A stretch of 64,000 bases of DNA from contig WION01000004.1 in assembly GCA_015039365.1 (NCBI GenBank), positions 186,001 to 250,000 of the forward strand. The letters are read 5' to 3'. The DNA comes from Amanita rubescens (lineage: Eukaryota > Basidiomycota > Agaricomycetes > Agaricales > Amanitaceae). This document shows, piece after piece, positions 35,699 through 46,482 of the stretch. The translations under genes and the position numbers were made by a program. A model generated the notes under the pieces. That model was not told the origin of the DNA and did not search any database. It saw only the letters and a program-made list of their open reading frames with translations. Position 1 is the stretch's first letter. Each line of letters starts with the position of its first letter.

Positions 35699-36178
35699 CA
35701 ACCTTGGACCAGTGCCGAGCGACAGGAACATCGTGTCGTACCGCCAATCCCCGACCTACGAATCGACAACCTTGGAAAAGGCCCAGATGCTTGGATGCAG
35801 GCAGTGCATCAATGGAATGTTGCTCCCCTCAAGTCGTGGAAGCCGGATTGGTATCAGGGCGCGATGGCACCGTACTTTGCTGCGAAGCGGTCGCAGAGGA
35901 AGACCATCGCTGAGGAGTACGCGAGGTGAATACTGTATACTGATATACCGTGTCTCCGGACTCCCCCTCTCCCATTTGCTGATACCTTTTGTATAAGGTA
36001 CAACTCGGACAAGGATGCATTCCTCCAGGACTACCCGATGGCTGGCAACATCAAACTTCTCCTCAACGCTATTCGCAAGCGTCACCACAGGCGTCGTAGT
36101 ACGAGCTGCAATGGGACACCTGAGGAACGAGATGGCCGAGTGGCCGGCACGAACAACCCGGAGGGCTGCTCACCATAA
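35699..36178 (+). pseudogene. 5'-truncated fragment of an unidentified gene
   Basis: Two exons are clearly coding. The first starts right after an acceptor-like CACTAG and reads PWTSAERQEHRVVPPIPDLR and WKPDWYQGAMAPYFAAKR; the second, after an intron of about 70 nt (GTGAAT..ATAAG), reads YNSDKDAFLQDYPMAGNIK and ends in a basic RKRHHRRRS tail and stop. There is no start codon and no upstream exon: the sequence before it is the direct repeat. I do not recognise the family. It looks like the 3' end of a gene left between two repeat copies, so a remnant of duplication or of a mobile or multicopy gene is likely. Confidence 0.55.
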
Positions 36179-36561
36179 TCCCGCACCCTACCACTAGTTG
36201 AACTCAACTGCATTCGTTATTCTATGTGGGTAATAGTATTCAATAATTGTTCTTTCTCCATAAGCAAGGTCAGCACGTCGATTTCTCGTAATCAATTTTG
36301 CGAACACTAACACTATAGCTGTCTTTCAGAACAAACTATCCATAATCATATAATAGCTGCCTCGAACGTGCCTCAATAATTGCACCTAATTCGACAACGG
36401 TACTCTAAGTAGTTACTAACTAGTCATTCTTAATATACATAATGACCCGGGTTTAGTTAAATTCACACCGTCGAATTCCCTCGAGCTGGGGAACTTCGCC
36501 AAATCCGTTTTGGAAGGTGCATATGTCTGGTCAACTCAGTAACTGCGCTACACCTAGCGGC
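36179..36561. other. Gap between orphan fragment and repeat copy B
   Basis: AT-rich non-coding sequence with no open frame of note. I see no RNA gene or clear inverted repeat. Confidence 0.4.
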
Positions 36562-36705
36562 CTATGTTGTACTTGAACGTTGTACTTCCTGTGCCGGGCC
36601 GGTGCACTATTATTATCAAGCTTAATTTTGGCTATTGTCGTAGCGTAGTATGAATACAAATGCAAGAAACAAGACAGGTACTCGAGCTAAGTTAAAATTA
36701 GATAC
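36562..36705 (+). repeat. Direct repeat, copy B, within the 3' end of the E2 gene
   Basis: Same orientation and about 85 percent identical by eye to 35479-35619. It ends at the stop codon of the minus-strand UBE2O-like gene, so it coincides with that gene's 3' untranslated region. Copy A may therefore be a duplicated 3' end of the E2 gene. Confidence 0.8.
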
Positions 36706-39700
36706 TAAGGAGTGATCTGGTCTTTGTCCTTGTATGAGTCCAATAATCCTTGAAGCTTAGCCAGTGTCCGCTCCAGTGTGATGATACCACCAGTTGTTAG
36801 TCGTGGTACTGCCAATTCGTTGTCATCTTCCCTGCCCTCGGTACTAGTCTGACTCTTTCGGACCAGGCGCCGCGCATCATCAAGGACCTTTTTCAATCGC
36901 CCTTGTTTATAGTACATCCATTTTACCTCAGACTCTAGACCGCCTAGAGGTATTTCAAGCGCTCTGCGTACGAAACCGCGGGAAAGCACATATGCTTTCT
37001 CGCTGTACAGCCGACTGTGTGCGCACATGGTAAGCCACGACGTGCCGCATGAAGTATCCATCCTTGCCTACCTGTTGACAATGCCCTCTTCGGTGCCTCG
37101 GAGCTTCTCGTATGCCGGTTCACAGAACCACCTGATAGAATGCGACATGAGGACGGGCTGACATAGTTAGATTAGACTGTTATGTTACGTACGGTTCTTT
37201 GACGAGTACTAGGCCCTGAATGGACACAAACGCTTGCAACAGCGACGATCGCGCCGCGCTCCACGTCTCGCTCCTGTCTCCTGTCCATGTACCTAGAATA
37301 GAAAGGCAGACTTTTCCTTCTTCGTATAAATTCCTGTATTCAGTCTGTTTGGCTAGTCATTAACATGGAGCCAAGATCATTCACTTACGGATTGACTTCG
37401 AGAAAGGATGAGCATCAGATCTATCATGGAAGAGAACGTAAACTGACCTCGTCCATTACCATTCGTCCAGCTAAGAAAATGAGCAACTGGTGGACTATAA
37501 GGAAAGTTGGAGTCAAGCATCCAATCGATCACAAAGGGCGCATCTTCATAAGGGGTGTTCTCGGGACCAATAATAAGCGAGCGCAAGAGATCTGTTCTGT
37601 TCTCATACGCCCGCACGATTATTGAGTCTATAAAATTAGTCAAAACTGGTGAAAAGGGGTTAATGGTTGCAACATGCCTGGCAGGCTATTGGCGAGCGCG
37701 CGGTATTCTCGATTGATACGACTGAGGAAAACTCTCGATGGAGTTGCGGGAGTCGATGAATAGAACGCGTGGTCCACGGGTGCAGATGGAAGAATATCAA
37801 ATCGCTTCCAATTCTCTCCATCGTCGCCTGCGTTGTATTTCGCACCAGCGTCAACTCCAACATGACCCGAGTCTAGGTCTTCTTCACCGACGGCCACATC
37901 CATGGAATTTGAACCAATATTAACAGGGGAGGGCACTGGGGATAACACTTGAGAGGGTTTCGGTGGCGTCGTATCTATGGCGTCTTGCTTGGCGGAGGCA
38001 TTCTTGTCATCGTCATAACTCCAATCCATCGTGCTGTGGGCATCATTGAATTCTTCATCTTCATCCTCCCAATCTGGATCGTTGGAGTCGTCAGGACGCC
38101 ATGTACCATCCTCATTCATCGCCCAAACTTCCTCAGTTTCCGAATAAGTTCCCTCAATCGCATCGTCTGCCCACCCTTCGTTTTCCAGTTGTTCTATACC
38201 GTCGTACAGTCTCGTTAGCCTCTCGAGAGGATAAGTTTTGACCGTCGAGTCAGGATGCGTCACCTCTACCGTACCGTCCAAGTTCAACTTGAAAAGAATG
38301 TTAGACAAGGTCACTATTGATAGAAAATTACCAACGCTAGTAACTTCCCCGAACCAATGTAAGCTGCCGTCCCCAGGACTTGGCAGTGTCATAGTTTCAC
38401 ATCCTCTTGCACGACGACTCCGCTGGGCCGCAGTTCTTTTGCCCAGGTTGTCCATTTCTTTTCTCCAACCTGTCAAAGAAAGATCAAACGAGGGCATTTC
38501 GTCATGTATCCACGCCTCCAGCTCGCCAATGTTAGGTACATGCGGAGCTTCAAATCCATTCGTAGTACCTTCAGGATGGATGAAGACGAAGTCAGAGCGG
38601 CGAACGCCAAAACCATCAGTCACGGGTTGTCCCATTGTATTATTTTCAAAGGTGGCGTAGGGGTCGAGTTCCAGGACCGAGACAGTTTCCGCAGCACGCT
38701 TGTCTGTCAGGAGGATTACAGCAGTTCGGTCCGAAGCGTTGACGCTCTGGACAATAGCAGCTCGCTTCCCTTCCTCATTTTTCCAGAACACATGATCACC
38801 TGGCCTGCCTCAACTATCACCTTGTAATCCACAGCAAAACGAGAGGAGCTTACCAGCAATCATACTCATCTGGGTTAAGATACGGTACGACGCTCGTAGA
38901 CTTGACAGTTTCGTGGCGGCCATCTTGCCATAGAACGTCCAATATTGTCTCCGTCTCTGTTACGACAAAAGTCTGGATCGTCATGGCGCTGGAGCCATCC
39001 GGTTCTAGGCCATGTCTTGAAAATGGTTTGTCGGTAGAAGCCTTAAAGCGGACTCTATCCCCTACGTGCATTTCCTTGTCTGATGTACCGCGGACTAACG
39101 TTAATTCAGGGACATCGCGACCTGCCCAAAAGCGCTCGGGTCGTTTCTTTTGCTCAGCCGCCGCTTGAGACAGCTAAGATGATAACAGGATTTAGAGGCG
39201 ATGATAATACATAGGATCTGGAAACACACATATTGGTTAAGGGCAAGCCATGCTATTGCATACACACTGTGGTTCACAGCGAGGACTGTATCGGAAGTAA
39301 TCTGTCTAGGGCTTCTCCCTAGTATAAAATTAACGATATTGTGCACGTTTTCAGATGACGGTGGAAGAATGTCCTAAAAATGGCTTAATGAAACGCGACC
39401 TTAAAGTAGAAGCGTGCGCACAGATCCTTTTTCACCGACATTGAGGCGTGAACCAAGCTCGGTGACTCGGACCAATTGACCATTAGACATTTCTACAACC
39501 GATTCATCAAAGACCTGAGAAGTGTTGAGTAAAAGAGATTTGGGGTGACAGGGCGGTTTACCTCGACGACCTGTCCAACGCCTTCGTATCAGTTTGCACA
39601 ACCTAACAGAAAATAAACTGCTTACCTGTCCAACCCAATCATTATAAACTACATGGTCACCAATTTCAGCCTCACTCTTGTACTCCAAGTCGTCCCTGGA

Positions 39701-40203
39701 CCACCAGCCATCAACCTCTTCCCCGGTAATGACATGCTCCACGCGACCTCGAACATGAACATTGGTGACAACGCCTGAGCATACCTCGTCTATGTTGCGC
39801 TTGCAATAATCGCCGACGCCAAGCGTGCGGTCTATAAGGCGAAGTGCTGACTCTGGCAAAATCTCGCGTTCGTCGCCATCAGAAAGGAACGATACGCCGA
39901 CCTCGCCATGCTTGAGTGGGCGCATGAGCGGGTCGATGGAGGCAGGAGGTGAGTCGTCAGCATCATGCCAACATCGCTGTGTTGGAAATACGTGAATGAG
40001 AGATAAACACGGTACGAGACCACGCACAAGAACGATGCCGTATGAATGTGGATTGTCAATGCGCTGTACAATATCTTGCTGGTAAAACTGGAGCAGGTGA
40101 ATAGAGCGGGGCGAGAGGGGAGAAAGCAAACCTTGGCGGGAGGTGGCTTCGGACGCATCGTCCACAACAAGGACGAGTGCACAGCCACCACGATGTCGTT
40201 CAT
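36705..40203 (-). CDS. UBE2O-like E2 ubiquitin-conjugating enzyme
   Basis: Large E2 of the UBE2O type, a hybrid E2/E3. The N-terminal two thirds contain repeated SH3-like/Tudor-like beta blocks (VYNDWVGQ near 39640, [12 protein letters not shown] near 39050, [19 protein letters not shown] near 38790, [11 protein letters not shown] near 38350), then an acidic stretch with [11 protein letters not shown], and the C-terminal UBC domain: [67 protein letters not shown] (active-site Cys near 37301) and [21 protein letters not shown]. The start at 40203 (MNDIVVAVH) overlaps the divergent F-box start; an in-frame Met at 40158 is the alternative. Introns near 37335-37385 and 37389-37440 flank a tiny exon VNP. 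It would ubiquitinate nuclear and cytosolic clients; targets are not inferable. Confidence 0.85.
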
Positions 40204-41961
40204 TCCAACGGAAATTCTTGCAAGCATATTCGACTTTCTAGACTTTCACCAACTTTTGACATGCAGAGCTGTAAGAAATACACACTCGTCACACTTTTTT
40301 TTCTGATCCTGTAGCAGGTCTGTTCTCTCTTCAGACTCCTAGTAGACTCCTTGCCCAGTCTCCAGTATCAGATCGAGCTTGCGATAGCAGGCCAGGAAGA
40401 CGGCTTTCACCATTCTCTCAGCACTCGCCGCACACTATTGCAATCCCATCAGCACAGCTGGGATACTCTACAGTGGACACAGGATCAGCGTATAAAGAGG
40501 TTCCATGGCGGTCTTTGGGAACTGTACGGAAATGTTCTGGCCCAGAACACGTCAGACGGGCATACACTGCATTTTAAACAGCTACCTTCTCGGTCCCGAA
40601 CCATCGAAGAAAAGAACTGGACAGTCGACGTTAGCCAATTTAGAATCCGAGATTTTGGCATCGATCCAGCACAGGACTTATTAATTGTTGTAGAACAACC
40701 TCAAGAGTTGGTAATTCATACAACAGACTTTGACATATTTCATTATTATTCATAACAGAATCCCACTTGGTGATTATCATATTTACCTGCGAGCGTTGTC
40801 AACCGGAGGACCTCATCCGCTGGTCTCCGGTTCTCGAGTATTGAACTCACGAACGAATGTGGGGCGACGATAGAGCTTATTCTATCCAGACTTGTGGAGA
40901 CACTCTGGCCATCATGTTTTATGGTGAGGATATTGAGATGGCGGTCGTACTCTGGAACTGGAAAACAGGACATGTTCTCGCGGTAAGTTGTCTCTTACCA
41001 GAAGCTCAGCATTTGTCAAGCGTATTTTGTAGAACATTGTAAGCGATGACATCAAGAGTATGGCATTTCTGAGTGAGAGACTCCTGATGCTTGGAGTTGT
41101 TCGCCTGGATGGCATCCATGGCATCACAGAAGCAAGTTTAGTCATGGTTGATTTCATTGCAGAGGGTCCGGAACGACGTGAGCTAGACGCTGTGGAGAAT
41201 GCGTTCACTTTTTACTTTCCGCGATTGGCGGAAGACATGGATATTACAGACATACAGATTCGCTCGGACCCGGCGCCAATTTGGACACCTGACCCAAAGC
41301 TTGCTGTGCCGTTTTTCACAGCACGTCATAACCGCTTATATGTTATCACCCTGGGCGTGGTTAATGGGACTTTCCGAACTGTCCTCCTCTACGCACTTGG
41401 AAATACATTTCTTTCGCTGATCAAGCAGGCCGATGGCCAAGGGAACAAGCAATTTGGCTGGGACATGTGGGGTCCGGACGGCAGTCGCCTGATGATCCCA
41501 CAACACGCACACTCTCGCACATGGGTTTGTTACGTATATGGAACAAGATGTGTTTCCACAAGAAGATGGTCCAGAACGAGACGCGTCTACTTGTATGACT
41601 TCAACCAGCCAGCGCTTAGATGGTCCAAGCAGAAAGATGCGAGTATGTCGGACATTAACAATGCTGTAGAGGATGACGAGTTGGAGGGGTATCTAGTATG
41701 TGTTACGGCGCCTACGAGGCTTGAGGCTGGTGATATATTCGAGGAGGAAGTAGAGACCCGACTAGGATATCGGATGGGATACTGGACTGTACCAGGAGTG
41801 ATGCCATTGGAGGCGATGTGCAATGAGGATGGGCTTATACTGGTGGTAAGTGTATTCATGGGACAACAGGAATGAACGGCGCTAACAAGGCAGTGCGTCA
41901 ATAGGACAATGTGACTCTGCCAATAGCTGGCGAGGACTCATACCGGATACTGAGCGTGTAA
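40193..41961 (+). CDS. F-box protein
   Basis: The N-terminal F-box reads [36 protein letters not shown] after a first intron (40271-40321, acceptor TAGCAG). F-boxes bind Skp1 in SCF ubiquitin ligases. The rest, about 450 residues, is beta-rich with blocks such as LLIVVEQPQEIPLGDYHIYL, WGDDRAYSIQTCGD-like, FYGEDIEMAVVLWNWKTGHV and FGWDMWGPDGSRLMIPQH, the pattern of fungal F-box proteins with a degenerate propeller-like region. The exons join through GTTGGT, GTAAGT and similar donors, and the last exon ends AGEDSYRILSV. The substrate is unknown. Its start overlaps that of the divergent E2 gene, another ubiquitin-pathway gene. Confidence 0.8.
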
Positions 41962-42040
41962 ATAATCTAATCAACGTAAATAGAGCGATATACGCCTTGC
42001 CTTATAATCTCATGTATTCTGAGCTCTTTCGTCCAAAAAA

Positions 42041-44014
42041 ATGTCCCTCTTCTCAAGGGTCTCTCGCTCTCGCTCCTCCATCCTCTCCTCTGCTCACCGT
42101 CCACCACCCGTTTCTCCATCTTATGCCGTCCGTGTCTCCTTTTTTCTCCTTTGCATCAATCTAACCTCCTCACAGACCATCCATAACGTGCAGAAACTCG
42201 TGCATGACATAGACGACACTCCCCCACCAGATAATGTACCTCTCTCGCTCTCTTACCTTGCCCTCTGTGCTCAAAGTCGTTACCAGGACTTTATTCTCTC
42301 TATTTTACGTGCCAACCCCTCCTTGCGGGATACTCGATCCTACCTTGATTCATTTGGGCCCCGTCCTGTTACAAAGGTTTCTCCAGTTCCCATTCCCTCC
42401 ACGTTGCCTCCGCAAAGCATACCATTGACCCAAAAACAGCTTCAAGATCCGGGGCCCATCACCGCCAATCACCTGGGTGCCAATACAATCGTTGCTTCCA
42501 TCCTAGATCCGGTATACAGGCGTACTGCTCTCGTCAAAATTCAAGGTCCATTCTCAGACGTTCAACTGGACAGCATTTGCCGGGGTCTCGTTTATCTCGA
42601 GAAGCTCGGGCTTGTTAGTGTGATCGTCGTGGAAAACGATACACTACATCGGGGCGAAGAGCACGAACGTTCGGTTATTACTGCCGAGACAACGCGCATC
42701 GTTTCTCGCCTAGAAAAACAGGGTGCTCGCGCTCGTCCTGTGCTCGGGCCCATCGTGCGCCTGGGCCCGAAGCCGGACGAATCAAGCGATACAACACATG
42801 ACGTCGTGCCACCAGAAGCTCACACTATTCCATCGGATCTTGCTCCCATTAGATCTGCATTGCGTGCTGGTGAAATACCAGTAATTGCTCCTTTTGCACT
42901 GGACTCTTTCTGCAGGTCGGTCAGGGTACATGCCAACGACGTCATCGGTGGCCTTGCAAGGGGTATGGTGGAAGCCACACAACTAGATAATGCCAAGAGT
43001 TCTCAATCGCCTGGTCACGCTGACGAAGCGCGAATACTCTCCGGCGAAGTTGACCTCACTCCTCTCAGGCTCATGATTATCAACAGGGAAGGAGGAGTTC
43101 CCTCCTACGCTCGTTCAGGATACCCGCATCTACTCGTTAATCTTACTTCCGAACAGTCATATATCAAAGATACATTCCACGAACAATGGAGTTATACACA
43201 TCCTACTGCTCTTTCTAACCTCTCCTTGGCGAAGACGTGTTTGTCTTACATGCCTCCATCTTCATCTGCCATAATGGTCTCTCATCGATCCCCCAGTTCT
43301 CTCATCGGCAATCTGATCACTAACAAACCCGCGGTCTCGTCCAGTCTTCCTCACGCCTTGCTTCAGGGAAACCGTAAATTAACACCGCACACACCCACAC
43401 TACTTCGACGTGGGCTTCCCATTCAAGTCATACGTTCAATCTCTGACATTGATCATGTCCGGCTCAACGCCTTGCTGGAACAGTCATTTGGCCGTACACT
43501 GGACGAATCATCTTTCTATGCACGCCTCGAAAAGACCTTGGACTTTGTCATCGTGGCCGGTGACTACGCTGGTGCTGCAGTAGTCACGCGGGAACCTTGC
43601 CCTGCACTTGGTGGTCATATTGCCTATCTTGACAAATTTGCCGTTCTTCCCAGCCATCAGGGAGATGGAACGGTCGACTTTTTGTGGGTTGCTTTGCACG
43701 ACGAGTCATATGGTCTCGGGCACCCATTTTCGGCCAATCCAAACGGCGGAAAAGGTGGCGTTGGTGAAAGCTATGACTTGGTTTGGCGGAGCCGCGCCGA
43801 TAACCCCGTCAACAAATGGTATTTTGAGCGCAGCACTGGTCACATTCGCATGGGATCCTGGGTAATGTTTTGGTGTGACACGGAAAAAAGGCTTGAGGTT
43901 GAAGAAGGGAGGCGCGGAAGCGCCGGATTATCTTATGTTGAAGACTGGGAAGTGGGCCGGCTCTCCGCCTGGTCAGATGTTATTTCTGCAATACCTTCAA
44001 GCTGGGCAAAATGA
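42041..44014 (+). CDS. ARG2: Mitochondrial N-acetylglutamate synthase
   Basis: First enzyme of arginine and ornithine synthesis; acetylates glutamate in the mitochondrial matrix. The N-terminus is rich in Arg and Ser without acids (SLFSRVSRSRSSILSSA), a good presequence. It carries an amino-acid-kinase-like middle (TALVKIQGPFSDVQLDSICR, GLVYLEKLGLVSVIVVEND, LRAGEIPVIAPFAL) and the C-terminal GNAT domain (YAGAAVVTREPC, HIAYLDKFAVLPSHQGDGT, DLVWRSRADNPVNKWYFERS, MGSWVMFWC). These blocks are diagnostic for fungal Arg2. The frame is open throughout, but 42128-42175 (GTCCGT...CTAACCTCCTCACAG) has all intron signals and is 48 nt, so it is probably spliced without changing frame. Confidence 0.9.
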   Translation: MSLFSRVSRSRSSILSSAHRPPPVSPSYAVRVSFFLLCINLTSSQTIHNVQKLVHDIDDTPPPDNVPLSLSYLALCAQSRYQDFILSILRANPSLRDTRSYLDSFGPRPVTKVSPVPIPSTLPPQSIPLTQKQLQDPGPITANHLGANTIVASILDPVYRRTALVKIQGPFSDVQLDSICRGLVYLEKLGLVSVIVVENDTLHRGEEHERSVITAETTRIVSRLEKQGARARPVLGPIVRLGPKPDESSDTTHDVVPPEAHTIPSDLAPIRSALRAGEIPVIAPFALDSFCRSVRVHANDVIGGLARGMVEATQLDNAKSSQSPGHADEARILSGEVDLTPLRLMIINREGGVPSYARSGYPHLLVNLTSEQSYIKDTFHEQWSYTHPTALSNLSLAKTCLSYMPPSSSAIMVSHRSPSSLIGNLITNKPAVSSSLPHALLQGNRKLTPHTPTLLRRGLPIQVIRSISDIDHVRLNALLEQSFGRTLDESSFYARLEKTLDFVIVAGDYAGAAVVTREPCPALGGHIAYLDKFAVLPSHQGDGTVDFLWVALHDESYGLGHPFSANPNGGKGGVGESYDLVWRSRADNPVNKWYFERSTGHIRMGSWVMFWCDTEKRLEVEEGRRGSAGLSYVEDWEVGRLSAWSDVISAIPSSWAK

Positions 44015-44860
44015 CGAAAAAACAATTTTTAGAGTAGTGTACTGTATTGTATGTGTTGAATAGAATTGTAGACCTAGTAAGTAGTAGCTGGAGCACTTAA
44101 ACGCTTTAAATTCGGATATACATGAGCGATGTCAATCGATGTCAAGGATCTAAAACTGGCTGCAATTTGCCTAAAGTTGCGGCCGACATGATGTAAGAAT
44201 TGCAATAAACCCGACCAATGATTAAAACCTCAGTGCAAAGCAGAGTGAATTTCGCGGACGAAATCCCTCAACGCAACGCCGCGGGAACTGCGCTCATGAG
44301 TAGTTAGTTGTTCATACGGCGTGTATCATGTCGCAATAATCTCTCACTCTCAGCGCTCAGTATTCAATATTCAATATCAATGAGCATATTACGCTACACT
44401 TACCGCACAAAGTACGGCGTGCCAGAGGCACATCGCAATCCCCTTCGAGGATATTTTGTGTTTGGTTAGCTGATCATGGACATGGGAATTGCGGGGACCA
44501 CGTTTTTCCCCAGGCCTGTCATTTTGACGAGGTCTAGCCACGCCCACCGTGGTCGTCGACGTCAGCATAGCATCACCACCAATAACAGCCGACCTGACAG
44601 AGGCCCAGGGTATGACATGCGCTCTAACGACCAAGACTGAACAGACAAGACTCTCACTTAATGCGTAGGAAGCAATGGTTTTGCCCAGCGCTAGCATTGG
44701 CTCCAGATGTATATCTGAATTCAGCACGCAATTGAAATAGTACACTGACTGTCGGCCATTTTTATCGGTGTCATTGAGCTTCTACCCTTCTAGCCAAACA
44801 GTCTATCTAGGTATACTTGCTTCCGTGATGCTGGTATAATCTAGTCCCAGTTAGTGGCCA
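44015..44860. other. Gap between ARG2 and the mitochondrial carrier
   Basis: Holds two convergent 3' regions. Short repeated motifs such as TTCAATATTCAATATCAA near 44362 are visible. A minus-strand open frame at 44389-44745 has no recognisable motif and I do not call it. Confidence 0.4.
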
Positions 44861-46193
44861 TTAAAAAAATTTGTCAAGTAGCTTTCTTGACGCTTCTACT
44901 CCAAGCTGAAGCATATTTCAGTATCGCTTTTTGTCTCAAATGGGGTGCGGTAACTCACGAATGTGGCGGCATTTGCAGGGAATGCCTAGGCTTGCGCATC
45001 AGAAACTATCAAAGAAAAAAGCAAGTAACACACCCTAGCCATTGCCGGTCCGAATCCTTTCCAAAGGGCGGCAACCCCATCGGCAGCTATCGTTTTGCGC
45101 GCACAGTCCAGGAATCCGGAATAAGTACCCGATGGTGCCGACTGAATCCTCGACTTGATAACCTACGGCACAAGTTAAGGGTCCAATCACTGACGCAAGC
45201 AAAAAGCAAAACGTACGTCGGGTGGAATGGCCAATGACCACATTGCAACGCCCGCCGTGCCACCAGCGAGAATGATAGCACCCAGGTTGAGTTCAGACGG
45301 CGACGAGCCAGCAGGAGTTAATGCCTTCTTCGTCACTTCATATGCTGCAAAGTACCTAAAAAACCAATCGTTAGCGGGTGGCAAGTCATTACCTTCCACA
45401 CGTACGCGGCACTTCCAGGCCCATCGCGAGCAAGGGTAGCACCCGTTCCCCTGAATATGCTACGTATACCACCCTCTTTATACAACTTTCCTAGAACGTC
45501 CGTAACGCCCTTGTATTTCTGCTCTCCTTGGCCTTGACCTTGGATTTGAAGCAACACTTTTGCTCTTTCCACCGGTGCTGTAACAAGCGTCGTCGGAACC
45601 GCAGACAGGAACCCAGCTGCTGCAAGTTCGGAAACTGATAGCGATTCGGACTTTCTCCCCGGCGTCAGGGCGTAGATCAACTGCTTTCCTGCGTCATATG
45701 CCTAGTGAGAATCGTGAGATAGCCGCTTCGGATGTAGTCACTCCTATATCTCACCCAGAAAGAGACGGCGAATATGGGTGTAACACCCAAGATCGGTGGG
45801 ACTATACCTCTGTAAAGACTGGTGCAGTTCAGTGACACGTCACAACCGACAGTGAGAGAAAAGTAGTGTTTACCCAGTTATACCATCGCGAGCCAGAGCC
45901 TTCTTCACCACGTCAATGGCGCCGGAATAGGTTCCAGGAGGCGCGGTTTGTAGTCTAGTCTTGGTCAAATCAAATGGGTGACCTACGGTATTGCCAACTC
46001 GCACTTGTGGGAGTGAGAATTAGGGCGAGAGACCCACCGACGAGAACAGCGCATACGCCGCCAACTCCTCCCGTGATGAATGATTTAGCAGACTCCGCTG
46101 CAGACACGCGGGTCTCTTCCGGTGCTGGGGCCTCGGCACTCTACATTGAAGCGTTCAGACGATGCAAAGACGGGCGAGTACAAAGCATACCAT
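44861..46193 (-). CDS. CRC1: Mitochondrial carrier, carnitine/acylcarnitine type
   Basis: Inner-membrane transporter of the SLC25 family. Three repeats carry the PxD/ExxK/R signature: [13 protein letters not shown] near 45965, [13 protein letters not shown] near 45560 and IPPDVLKSRIQSA near 45215. Also seen: [40 protein letters not shown], [26 protein letters not shown] and [21 protein letters not shown], the last typical of the carnitine/acylcarnitine subgroup (Crc1/AcuH), which feeds acyl or acetyl units to the matrix. The C-terminus ends SRKLLDKFF. The start codon at 46193 forms a coding exon of only three bases: a 50-nt intron (46141-46190, GTATGC..TGTAG) follows the ATG directly, then [11 protein letters not shown]. 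Subgroup assignment is likely, not certain. Confidence 0.85.
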
Positions 46194-46290
46194 CGTTCTT
46201 GGTTGAAAAGGAGTGGCGATGGTCGGCTGGCTTTAGCGGAGCCTCGGGGCTGAATAGTCAGAGCCGGACAATTCACATGCTAAACTGATA

Positions 46291-46323
46291 GGCTAATACA
46301 TAGAACGATACTATATATACACA
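46291..46323 (+). repeat. Short direct repeat, left copy
   Basis: GGCTAATACATAG followed by A/G-ACGATACTATATATA occurs here and at 48910-48944 in the same orientation. The two copies bracket the Crinkler-like gene. Confidence 0.8.
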
Positions 46324-46482
46324 CCCAATACCCAAATCATGACATGGGTAATAATCTGACCAGGAAAGAACTAAGCATACACAAGAATTGAACGGCGAAA
46401 CTAAGCCCTGGCCATCATATATCCAGCTGGCATAACATACTGCAGAAGTCCTTTAAACTTTTTGACTTTTTCTGTGTGTGCA

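Noticed and set aside
44389..44745. 118-codon open frame on the minus strand
   Set aside because: No motif, no splice continuation and no supporting neighbour; treated as chance.
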